Shown here piece after piece: positions 5,232 to 13,801 of a DNA stretch of 15,776 bases. A program made the translations under genes and the position numbers. This DNA is from an uncultured bacterium. GTDB taxonomy: Bacteria; Eisenbacteria; RBG-16-71-46; CAIMUX01. The stretch covers positions 1-15,776 of the forward strand of contig CAMPIC010000014.1 of assembly GCA_946886185.1 (NCBI GenBank). The letters run 5' to 3'. Numbering within the stretch: the stretch's first letter is position 1; every line of letters begins with the position of its first letter. The notes below the pieces were generated by a model that searched no databases, was not told where the DNA came from, and worked only from the letters and a program-made list of their open reading frames with translations.

Positions 5232-8200
5232 ATGTTCCCTCACGTCACGCGCCGATTCATTCTGTTCGCTTGCTTTGCCGCCCTCATCGAATCAGCCAAT
5301 GCAAACGCCCAACAAGCCACTGAGCTCATCCAGACAGTGACCTTCGACGTCGATGACGTCCGAGTACACCGAGACGAGCGATACGATCGCATTCACTACC
5401 GGGGAGGAGACGCCGATTTTCGTCTGGAACATGAAGGGATGCCGCAGCTTCCCGTCGAAGTCGTGTGGTTCGTGCTGCCGCCCGGAACTGCTGTTGCCTC
5501 GGTTTCTTATCGTGTTCTGACAACGCAGCGGCTGCAGGGGAGCTACCTTCCCTATCCGGTATCGCGCGAGGGAGAGGTTCCGGAATCGCCTTCTTGGCCA
5601 TTCAACCTCGTCTTTCCGGCCGAACCGGTCCGCTCGATGGGATCGGGACAATATCGCGAGTACCAGATGGCCAAGATTGCGGTTTGGCCGATCACTTACG
5701 AGGCCGAGCCTCGCAGGCTCACCGTGACGACGCGGATGGAAATTCGAGTGCGACTCCGTCCGCTGGATGAAAGCGAAGCGAGAGCCACGCTCTCCTACCA
5801 TCGGCCGGAAACGATCGACGGTCCGTTCGGTTCGTTCCGCAAGTGGGTCGCGTCCCGCGCTCTCAATCGAGATGATCTCGAACGATTCTATCCGCGATAC
5901 GGCGACGCGCACGTGCCCGTGGATCCGCCAGATCACGGGGCCAGCGCCCGCGCGGCCTGGGAGGAGGAACTCTTGATTACGGATGGGCCCTCCACGGAAG
6001 GGCAGCCGGTCGAGTACCTGATCATCACGAGCGACGTGGACGAGAACGGCTCGGATCTCTCAGATCCGGTACACGGCTCGATGACGGACCAGTGGTCGAG
6101 ACACGCGGAGCTGGTGACCCGATATGGCATCTTCACCGTGGTCCGAACGCTCGAAGAGATCGAAGAGTGGGTTGGACAGTCTCGATTCGACCGGGCGGCG
6201 ACCATCCGTGCCTATCTCAAAGCTGCCGCGGAAGACTGGGGTACGACGTACGTGCTCCTCGCGGGAGACGAGGCGGTCATCCCCACGCGCCGAACTTCCG
6301 GAGTCTTTCAGTCCCGAGAGGATATGCCTTCGGACCGCTGGTACACACGTGTCGGACCGGGCTGGGAGGAGTTCTGGAACGGGGATGGTGATGGACTGCT
6401 CGCCGAGGACATCTATGATCTCGAAATGACGAACAATGGATCCATGCTCCACGTGCATCGCCTGCCTGCCCGCAATGCGCAGGAGGCGGCTACGATGATC
6501 GACAAGACGCACGATTACCTCCTCCTGAACGGCACCGGAACCGAGGCCATCGACACCGATTTCTACGACCGTGCGCTGGTCGTGGCGGGCCCGACGCATG
6601 GGATCGTCTCGGACAACAAGATCGCTCTCTCCGAGTCAGAGATTGCCGAAACATTGGAGGGTGCGCCGAGTCGGTCCTGGGACATCACGCGCCTCTATCC
6701 CCGGTTCGACGGGCCAACCGTAGTAATCGACAACGAGGAATGCTTGTGCTACGAGGCTCAACAAGAGGACATCGAGGGCTACTATGCGCCCGGAGCACCG
6801 ACTTACTGGGAGACGAATCAGTTCCAACAGAGGCTGCGTTCGGGCTCGCATTTCGTCTGGCACATCGAGCACTCGTTCTGGGACAAGCTGGGAGATCCGA
6901 CCGTCGACAACACTTCTCCATTCCTACCGAGCGCCCAAAACAGTTGTGGTACACTGACGCAGCCTCAGCAACAGCAGTGCCGAGCAGACTTAGCAGCGGC
7001 GCTTGCCCCAGTACAGGACTTGACCATTTCCCAGGTTCTGGGATTGGACAACGCTGTGCAGTATCCCAACTACTCGATCGTCGCTTCCGGTGGAAGCTTC
7101 ACCAACACATATGAGATCGACGCGGTCGGCGAAGCGTTCCTGCGGGCGCCGAACGGCGGGGCAGTGGCGTACATCGGCCAGAGCAAGAGCCCTACGAACG
7201 GGCTGCTCGAAGGATACGCCGAGCGCCTCGTCACTTACTTCTGTAACCCCGGCGACATCATGCTGGGGGACGCATGGTTCGAGGTCGTCAACGACGGTGG
7301 TTACGATTACGGGATGGTCCAGAGCGCGATCACGGCCTTGGGTTCGCCGATTCTTTGGGTGTGGCCTGGCACGCCCCCGGACATCGACGTCGAGATTCAG
7401 CCGTTCCCCTACGATCCAGACGAGGATGACGAGATCTCCGTGCAGGTGCGCAAGGCGGGCGCCGGGATGACCATTCCCGGCGTCAAGGTGTGCTTGACAC
7501 AACGGCATCCGGATGGGACCTACAACCTGTTCCTCGTGGAGGAGACGAACGAGAACGGCGTCGCCGTGATCGACCCGGAGTTCGTGAGTGCCGATTCGAG
7601 CTTCGAAACCTTTATCGGTGCACTCAAGCCCGGGTGGCGTCCCCATTTGGAAGAGTTACCGATCGAGCAAGCGAACCAACCTCTGCTCGTTTACTCGTCG
7701 CATCAAGTCGACGATTCTGAGCCCTCGGGAGACGGGGACGGAATGCTCGAGGCCGGAGAGGAAGTCACTCTCGAGGTCACGGTGAAGAACATCGGTACTG
7801 CCGCATCCAACGCGTCCACCATCCTGTTGCGGCCGTCCCCCATGGTCTACATGGAACTCGCGGTCAACGGGGCCTATCGTCCGGAATCGATCTACATCGG
7901 AGAAACGGGCGGAAATCCGGGCGGAGAAAGCGAGGTGTTCCGCGTTCCTAATCCACACGAGAGCTTCCGGGTGGAAGGTCAACCCTCCTTGTCATCCGGA
8001 GCAGCCGAGCGGTTCGAGATCTGGCGTCACGACCTCACGGGACGGTATACCGTGAGCGCGACCTCGCAGAGCCAAGATCCCGACACGGTCTTCAGCGGCA
8101 TCCTGACGACCCAGTCCAGCTTCGAGAACGTCACGCACAATGCGGGTTCGCAGGACGTAGTCTTCGTCGATGGAGATTCGATCTACTTCGCATTTCATGG

Positions 8201-10811
8201 ATCCTCCACCGTGCGCAAGCTCGAGTTCGATGCGGTGGCCGCCGACTGGTGCTCGGTGAGCACGGGCGCGCAGTACATCTCCTCGGTGGCGGCGGGCGAT
8301 TCCGCCACAGTGGAATTCGTCGCGGATTTTCTGGGAGAGATGGATGGACGGGACGAGTTGCTCATGACGGTCACGACGACCGACTCCTGGGGGGCCAGCC
8401 CCTACATCCGACGTGACTTCCTGGTCCGTCCCCTGTCTCCCCTTCTCGAGCTCGCGGCGAGCCGCTGGTCCTGGGGGGATTGGGGATGCAACGACACGAC
8501 CCTCCGGATCACTCCGGCAATCTCGAACTATGGCACGGCATGGGCCGACTCTGTGGTGCTGACGCTTCACCCAACCGCAGGATCGCTTGTCCCACTCGAT
8601 ACGGTGTTGGTCCTCGCGGATCTGGAGCCCGAAACGATTCGTTTCTCATCGGCAGGATTTCTTCTCTGCGCCGGAGAAGTCTCCGACACGGCGGGATTTT
8701 CGGCTTCCATAGACATCGAAGTATACAAAGGGGAACGGCCGCTGCCGCTGCCAGTCATTCTTGCCGAGAACACGCAGGGCGGAGGCGACTGTGAGCTGTT
8801 GGACAGTTTGTACGTGGAGCTGTTCGACGGAGCGGTCACCCTCACCTGGGAATGTGCAGAGCCGGACCGCATCGGCTCGTACCTCGTCGGAAGGGCCAGC
8901 GATTTGGAAGGCACGGATCTGGAGTGGTTTGCCACCCTCGACAATGCCGCTTCCCGATATGAAGTCAGGGATGCGAATGGCCAGCCACTTCCCCATGAGG
9001 AAGGTCCTTACTACTTCTTCGTTACGGCGACCGCGGTCGGCGGGCACCAGTGTGCCGACGACGATACCCTCTCGGTCGGTCCGGTCTTTCCTTCGCTCCG
9101 CGAACGGGAAGGCTGGCCGGTGCTCCTCAACACCAAGTCGGATTGTGCGCCGGCTATCGGGGAGGTCGTGGCACCGATGGTCGCGGCTGCAACCGACGTC
9201 GTTTATGCGATGGGACCCGATGGAGAACCATGGCTGGACGCCCCGGGCCCCTATGATCCGGTCAGCTTCGATCCGGCTCTGACCCCGGAGAACCGCGCTC
9301 CATACCGAAATTACCGAGGGGCCGCGACTTTCGATTCGTATGACGATTCCCCGTGGTTCTGGATGGGGGCCCAGGCGATGCTGGGACACGGACTCCACCT
9401 CTGGAAGGCGCGGTTGCTGATCGATCCGCTACCGATCCGGATGGTCACCGCGCATCTGCGTTACCACGATGTCCCCGTGGATGGCCCGGTCCTGATCCCT
9501 CCTCACGATCAAGAGAGCGGTCTCGATCAGCTCGTGTTTGCTCCCGGACGAGACGATCCGTACATCTATGCTTTCGAGGCAGCCGACGGGGATCCATTCG
9601 GAGCTTCGGATGGATCCTTCGCCCAGTATCCCGGATCCGCCGGATATGGTGCTCTCGCGCTCGGCTACGACGGCGGCGAGGACGCGTATGAGATCGTGGC
9701 AAGCACGACCAACGGTTGGCTTGCCGTCTATCCGATTCCTACGTCGGCCTCGGAGCGTCAGGACGCTCGATGGTCCTTGGATCTGGAAACCTATGCCTTG
9801 TCTCCTCCCGTGGTGGGAGACGTGGACGGAGATGGTGACAACGACATCGTCGTTGCTGCGGCCGTGGAAGGCGCTGCTGCGGGTAAGCTGTTCATAGTCG
9901 ACGAGGAGAGCTCGAACGTGTTGTTCGAGCTCGACGATGTGACCTTTGAACCCGCAGTGTATCCGTCGCTCGCGAACCTCGATACCGATGCGGCACTGGA
10001 GATCATCGTGTGTCCCGTTGGCGTCAAGGAGTCCGTGATCTACGTCCTCGATCGTGATGACTCGCAGTCCGATTGGCTCGTCCACGAATCGAGGTGCCAG
10101 ATGCCCGAGACCCAGGTGACGAATGAGACCATCGCCGCCACCGGCCCGGCGGTGGCCGTGGACTATGACTTTCCGGGCGGTGCAGCCGATTCAGAGCCTG
10201 AGATCCTGGTCGGCACCACTGGAAACGCGATTTTCGCGTACCAGTACGACCATAACTCGTCGACGGAGAAACTGTCTCCCACGCCGGGTTGGCCGCTCCT
10301 CTTCCCCGATGAGCCGCTCACGCCCGCTCTGGCTCAGTTCGATGGGGAGGACGAGCCTTGGACGATGATCGTTCAGACGCGAGACGGGTGGCTGCATGCG
10401 TTCGACCTTCCATCGGTCGGGGACCCGGGCCCCGCTCTGTGGGCCATGTACGGCGCCAATTCGCGGAACACGCTGAGCATCCTCACCAACGACCCGTCCG
10501 GAGATCCGCAGCGCGGTAGCCCCCAGGGCTCGGACGAACCGACCGTATCTGGATTAGTCCCGCAGCCCTCACGCGGCGAGCAGGAGCTGCTGTTGCGCCT
10601 GGACACTTCCCAGGAGGTGTCGATCGATGTGTACGACGTCGGTGGACGCCGCGTTCGTTCGTTGCTCGAAGGCGAGCTGAAAGCCGGAGAGCACCGAATC
10701 CGGTGGGATGGCCGGGGCCAGGCGGGTGAAGCGGTCCCCAGCGGAGTGTATTGGTACCGGATTCGGTGGGCGGGCGGCTCTGCTTCGGAGCGAGTCGTGC
10801 TCATGAGGTAA
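5232..10811 (+). CDS. Giant secreted C25 (gingipain-like) family protein with propeller and FlgD-like tail
   Basis: The product has 1859 residues. Residues 1-27 are a signal peptide (RRFILFACFAALIESANANA). About 30-200 is a beta-rich N-terminal prodomain. About 260-690 is the C25 core: YLIITSDV (262-269), VLLAGDE (to 347), VWHIEHSFW with His544 and His547, and the nucleophile loop ASGGSFTNTYEIDAVGEAF (618-636) followed by GGAVAYIGQSK. Relatives have SGGC at the loop; here it is Ser622 (AGC). About 717-800 matches a C25 C-terminal Ig domain, about 827-870 and 1087-1115 are CARDB-like, and 1194-1275 is FN3-like. About 1294-1770 is a VCBS/FG-GAP-type propeller with DGDGDNDIV (1532-1540). Residues 1796-1859 are a FlgD-like Ig/type IX sorting domain (VYDVGGRRVRSLL ... 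GVYWYRI). It is probably a cell-surface or released protein, perhaps a non-peptidase binding protein. The beta-helix gene follows at once. Confidence 0.85.
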   Translation: MFPHVTRRFILFACFAALIESANANAQQATELIQTVTFDVDDVRVHRDERYDRIHYRGGDADFRLEHEGMPQLPVEVVWFVLPPGTAVASVSYRVLTTQRLQGSYLPYPVSREGEVPESPSWPFNLVFPAEPVRSMGSGQYREYQMAKIAVWPITYEAEPRRLTVTTRMEIRVRLRPLDESEARATLSYHRPETIDGPFGSFRKWVASRALNRDDLERFYPRYGDAHVPVDPPDHGASARAAWEEELLITDGPSTEGQPVEYLIITSDVDENGSDLSDPVHGSMTDQWSRHAELVTRYGIFTVVRTLEEIEEWVGQSRFDRAATIRAYLKAAAEDWGTTYVLLAGDEAVIPTRRTSGVFQSREDMPSDRWYTRVGPGWEEFWNGDGDGLLAEDIYDLEMTNNGSMLHVHRLPARNAQEAATMIDKTHDYLLLNGTGTEAIDTDFYDRALVVAGPTHGIVSDNKIALSESEIAETLEGAPSRSWDITRLYPRFDGPTVVIDNEECLCYEAQQEDIEGYYAPGAPTYWETNQFQQRLRSGSHFVWHIEHSFWDKLGDPTVDNTSPFLPSAQNSCGTLTQPQQQQCRADLAAALAPVQDLTISQVLGLDNAVQYPNYSIVASGGSFTNTYEIDAVGEAFLRAPNGGAVAYIGQSKSPTNGLLEGYAERLVTYFCNPGDIMLGDAWFEVVNDGGYDYGMVQSAITALGSPILWVWPGTPPDIDVEIQPFPYDPDEDDEISVQVRKAGAGMTIPGVKVCLTQRHPDGTYNLFLVEETNENGVAVIDPEFVSADSSFETFIGALKPGWRPHLEELPIEQANQPLLVYSSHQVDDSEPSGDGDGMLEAGEEVTLEVTVKNIGTAASNASTILLRPSPMVYMELAVNGAYRPESIYIGETGGNPGGESEVFRVPNPHESFRVEGQPSLSSGAAERFEIWRHDLTGRYTVSATSQSQDPDTVFSGILTTQSSFENVTHNAGSQDVVFVDGDSIYFAFHGSSTVRKLEFDAVAADWCSVSTGAQYISSVAAGDSATVEFVADFLGEMDGRDELLMTVTTTDSWGASPYIRRDFLVRPLSPLLELAASRWSWGDWGCNDTTLRITPAISNYGTAWADSVVLTLHPTAGSLVPLDTVLVLADLEPETIRFSSAGFLLCAGEVSDTAGFSASIDIEVYKGERPLPLPVILAENTQGGGDCELLDSLYVELFDGAVTLTWECAEPDRIGSYLVGRASDLEGTDLEWFATLDNAASRYEVRDANGQPLPHEEGPYYFFVTATAVGGHQCADDDTLSVGPVFPSLREREGWPVLLNTKSDCAPAIGEVVAPMVAAATDVVYAMGPDGEPWLDAPGPYDPVSFDPALTPENRAPYRNYRGAATFDSYDDSPWFWMGAQAMLGHGLHLWKARLLIDPLPIRMVTAHLRYHDVPVDGPVLIPPHDQESGLDQLVFAPGRDDPYIYAFEAADGDPFGASDGSFAQYPGSAGYGALALGYDGGEDAYEIVASTTNGWLAVYPIPTSASERQDARWSLDLETYALSPPVVGDVDGDGDNDIVVAAAVEGAAAGKLFIVDEESSNVLFELDDVTFEPAVYPSLANLDTDAALEIIVCPVGVKESVIYVLDRDDSQSDWLVHESRCQMPETQVTNETIAATGPAVAVDYDFPGGAADSEPEILVGTTGNAIFAYQYDHNSSTEKLSPTPGWPLLFPDEPLTPALAQFDGEDEPWTMIVQTRDGWLHAFDLPSVGDPGPALWAMYGANSRNTLSILTNDPSGDPQRGSPQGSDEPTVSGLVPQPSRGEQELLLRLDTSQEVSIDVYDVGGRRVRSLLEGELKAGEHRIRWDGRGQAGEAVPSGVYWYRIRWAGGSASERVVLMR

Positions 10812-10824
10812 TCGAGGTCCGACG

Positions 10825-12006
10825 ATGCAATCGTGCTCTCATCTCAATGCCTCACGCGAGCTGTCGTCGCCCGGCACATCCCGACGAGGGATGTGCCGGG
10901 TGTGGCGGTTGCGCGCGAGCCTGATCGCGGCGGCATTGGCGTTGGTCGCGACGGCCGGCCTCTGTCGTTCAGCGGTTCTGACAGTGACGCAGGACGGTTC
11001 TGGGGACTACGCCACCGTGTGGGAGGCGTTGGAGGCAGCTCAGAACGGCGACGAGATCTGGATAGGACCCGGTTACTACGACGAGAGCACAGACTCCGGA
11101 GAAGTTCGCGAGCTGTTGCTTTGGGCGAAATCATTCACGATCCGTGGCCAGGGAAGCAGTCCGGACGCGACGACGATCGTATATTTGAAGCTGTACTTGT
11201 CAGGAAACGTCTTGATCGAAAACGTCACGTTCAGCAACAGCTGCACGCCTCTTTACCTACAAGATTGGGAGTCTCCTGCATTCACACTAGAGGTGCGCAA
11301 CTGTGTTTTTCGTGAGAACGGGCTCGATGGTTGCTCAACGGCGGGCGCAGCCATCGAAACTCGGGTCAACGGCGATACGCATGCCTCCTCTGTCGTTATC
11401 GAGGATTCGGTCTTCGAGGGTCACGACACGTTTTTTGAAGTGGGTGGGACGATCTATTCGGATGCGGATCTACGTGTCACCAACAGTGTCTTCGTCAGAA
11501 ACTCCTGCGGCGGCATTTGGGGTGCGACGATGGAGATAGACGGCTGCTTGTTTTGGGACAACGTGGGAAATGCCATCATTGCTTATGGCGAGCATGACAT
11601 CCGCAACAGCACGTTCTGGCACAACGAGGCGGAGTCGGCGATCTACACCATTTCAGGTCCTCCGTCGCAGAGCAAGATCCGCAACTGCGTGATCGGGAAA
11701 ACGATCGGCGGATACGGTTTGGAGTGCACCGGATGGGTCGAAGTCACCTGCTGCTTGCTCTCGTTCAACGACCTGGGAAACTGGGGATATTGCGTACCCC
11801 TTCCGAACAGCGGCGTCGTTTACGACGTCGATCCACTGTTCTGCGACGAGGATTCGGGCGATTTCGCGCTCCGACCCGACTCTCCTTGCCTGCCGGGGTT
11901 CTTGGGCGGTCGTGAATGCGAGCTGATCGGGGCGTATCCACTGGGATGTGGAGTGTCTCCCACGGTCGGAACGAGCTGGGGCCGCTTGAAGCTTCAGTTC
12001 CGGTAG
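10825..12006 (+). CDS. Secreted right-handed parallel beta-helix (pectin-lyase fold) protein
   Basis: The product has up to 393 residues. From about residue 51 it reads VLTVTQDGSGDYATVWEALE and NGDEIWIGPGYYDE, the standard opening of pectin-lyase-fold proteins. Short repeats follow, each with an N-x-x-F/V-x-x-N or D-x-x-F turn (IENVTFSN, VRNCVFRENG, IEDSVFEGH, VTNSVFVRN, IDGCLFWDN, IRNSTFWHN, IRNCVIGK). It ends with DPLFCDEDSGDFALRPDSPC and a short tail SWGRLKLQFR (384-393) that resembles tails I recall on exported proteins of FCB candidate phyla. The signal peptide is about residues 27-50 (LRASLIAAALALVATAGLC). Start choice: ATG 10825 has GAGGT at 10814-10818; ATG 10891 or GTG 10900 gives a more normal signal peptide. 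No catalytic residues are recognised; it may bind or cleave a polysaccharide. Confidence 0.8.
   Translation: MQSCSHLNASRELSSPGTSRRGMCRVWRLRASLIAAALALVATAGLCRSAVLTVTQDGSGDYATVWEALEAAQNGDEIWIGPGYYDESTDSGEVRELLLWAKSFTIRGQGSSPDATTIVYLKLYLSGNVLIENVTFSNSCTPLYLQDWESPAFTLEVRNCVFRENGLDGCSTAGAAIETRVNGDTHASSVVIEDSVFEGHDTFFEVGGTIYSDADLRVTNSVFVRNSCGGIWGATMEIDGCLFWDNVGNAIIAYGEHDIRNSTFWHNEAESAIYTISGPPSQSKIRNCVIGKTIGGYGLECTGWVEVTCCLLSFNDLGNWGYCVPLPNSGVVYDVDPLFCDEDSGDFALRPDSPCLPGFLGGRECELIGAYPLGCGVSPTVGTSWGRLKLQFR
10870..10900 (+). promoter_or_regulatory. Perfect 13-bp inverted repeat over the beta-helix gene start region
   Basis: CCCGGCACATCCC (10870-10882) and GGGATGTGCCGGG (10888-10900) pair perfectly around a 5-base loop (GACGA). 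It begins 59 bases after the C25-like gene stop and contains an in-frame ATG (10891) in its right arm; an in-frame GTG follows at 10900. It has no T-run. It may be a terminator for the upstream gene, a mask over the translation start, or part of the coding sequence if the ATG at 10825 is used. Confidence 0.6.
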
Positions 12007-12053
12007 TCGGCTTCTCTCCGGTAGTCAGGTTCTCTCCGGTAGTCGGCTCCTCG
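12000..12053 (+). repeat. Three 18-bp tandem repeats over the beta-helix stop codon
   Basis: The unit CCGGTAGTCGGCTTCTCT occurs at 12000-12017, 12018-12035 and 12036-12053 with a few changes (units 1 and 2 differ at GGC/AGG). The first copy contains the beta-helix stop TAG (12004-12006). Because 18 is a multiple of three, each unit puts a TAG in the same phase. Confidence 0.85.
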
Positions 12054-12120
12054 ATCCACCCGTCCTGGACAAGCCCCCGAACCACGCGCCGTATTGCCGA
12101 AACGGCCGGGCCGGGCGACA

Positions 12121-13459
12121 ATGCGCCGCATGGTCCCCGGCGAGAAGTCAGAGCTGTACGAGGCGGAGCACGCGCGGCTCGCCGAAGAGGCCGCCCGGAT
12201 CCGCAACTGGAAGCGATGGGGGCCGTATCTCTCCGAGCGGCAGTGGGGCACGATCCGCGAGGACTACTCGGCGGACGGCGATCCCTGGAGCTATTTCGAC
12301 TTCTCGCAGTCCGCGGCGCGCGCCTACCGCTGGGGCGAAGACGGCATCCTGGGGATCACCGACCGGGAATGCCGCCTCTGCTTCGCAATCGCGCTCTGGA
12401 ATGAGAAGGACCCGTTTCTCAAGGAGCGGCTCTTCGGGCTTTCCGGCCCCCAAGGGAACCACGGCGAGGACGTCAAAGAGTCCCACTTCTATCTCGACTC
12501 GACGCCCACGCATTCGTACATGCGGGGGTTGTACAAGCATCCGCAAGCGGAGTTTCCATACGAACGATTGCGCGACGAAAACCGCGCTCCCGGCCGCGAG
12601 GCGCCGGAGTTCGAGCTGGCCGACACCGGCATCTTCGAAGGCGGACGCTACTTCGACGTGCAAGTCGAGTATGCCAAGGCCTCGCCCAACGACATGCTCA
12701 TCCGCCTTAGCGTTTCCAATCGCGGTCCCGAAGCTGCGCCGCTTCATCTACTTCCGACCTTGTGGTTCCGGAATACCTGGAGCTGGGGGCGGAGCGAGGA
12801 AGGCTACTGGACCGGTGCGGAACTGCGCGCTGAAGGGCCGGGCCTGGTGGTGGCCGCGCATCCGACCCTCGGTGCCTTTTGTTGGCACGTGAGACGAGAT
12901 TCGTCGGGGGAACCCCCGCGCCTGCTCTTCACGGAGAACGTGACCAACGTCGAGAAAGCTCTTCGGAGTTCCCAATCCGACGCCGCACGTGAAGGACGCG
13001 TTCCACGACATCATCGTGAAGGGCGTGGAGCCGAGCTCGCCGCAGCGCGGGACCAAGGCGTGCGCGCACTATCGCTTTCAGCTCGAGGCCGGAGAGACAG
13101 TCACGGTGTCTCTCCGACTCCGTTCGCAGTCAGCGGATGACTACGCAGCCCCCTTCGGAGAGGGATTCGAAAGGAGTTTCGCGGCTCGCCGCGCGGAGGC
13201 GGATGCGTTCTATCGGAGCATACTTCCCGAGCGTCTCGATCCCGAAGAGCGGCTCGTGGCACGGCAGGCCAATGCCGGCCTTCTCTGGAACAAGCAGTTC
13301 TATCCCTACGTGGTGAAGGATTGGCTGGAGGGAGATCCTGCGCAGCCCGCGCCTCCCGATTCACGGGCGTCGGGGCGCAACCACGCCTGGCCGCATCTCT
13401 ACAACCGCGATGTCATCTCGATGCCGGACAAGTGGGAGTATCCGTGGTACGCGACATAG
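12121..13459 (+). pseudogene. MGH1-like (GH63-related) glycosidase, frameshifted and truncated
   Basis: The N-terminal part reads [73 protein letters not shown] and [15 protein letters not shown], a strong match to the MGH1-like glucosidases related to GH63, which hydrolyse alpha-glucosides with an (alpha/alpha)6 barrel. At 12952-12958 an extra A (GAGAAAG for GAGAAG) shifts the frame; the protein resumes in the next frame as [20 protein letters not shown] and runs to TAG at 13457-13459. It stops after MPDKWEYPWYA, where the family goes on with AWDLAFH and the rest of the barrel; about half of a roughly 880-residue enzyme is missing. A single-base shift alone could be a sequencing error, but the truncation could not. 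The start (ATG 12121 or 12130) has no clear ribosome site. Confidence 0.88.
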
Positions 13460-13716
13460 GAGATTTCAACGCAAAACGGAGTCCCCATCGAGGGGAGGTG
13501 TGGTCCGGCGGCTGGTTGGCGAGGGCTCTCTGGCGCCGGCAAGCGGGATCGAAGAGTCGGAGTCGGAAGCCGGCCCGCGTCTGCTCCCCTGTCGTTTTCC
13601 TCGTTGGAGGGCGCATCGGGCTCGTCGGGCCAGAGTTTGGGCCGTGTCCTCCACCAGCACATTGTCGCCGAGGACGGCGTGCGCACCGCATCAGGTGTCT
13701 TGCACGTCGACCCGTT
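13460..13716. other. Unassigned segment between the glycosidase remnant and ettA
   Basis: No gene is recognised. Several frames are open on both strands, as expected in GC-rich DNA. One plus-strand phase (SLGRVLHQHIVAEDGVRTAS) and one minus-strand phase (NVLVEDTAQTLARRARCAL) read smoothly for about 20 residues but I cannot place either. It may be the end of another displaced gene. Confidence 0.35.
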
Positions 13717-13801
13717 GATCAGCTCCGCACGAGCGGGCGGTACTTGATGCGGTGCGGCTGGTCCGCGTCGGCGCCGAGCCGCTGACGCTTGTTCTTCTCG
13801 T
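13717..13801 (-). repeat. ettA 3' end, copy 2 of the 85-bp duplication
   Basis: This is the source-like copy within the complete ettA gene. It matches 2808-2892 at 83 of 85 bases and covers the ettA stop codon and last ~26 codons. Confidence 0.95.

Noticed and set aside
12000..12053. CRISPR array
   Set aside because: The 18-bp units are directly adjacent with no spacers, and there are no cas genes.
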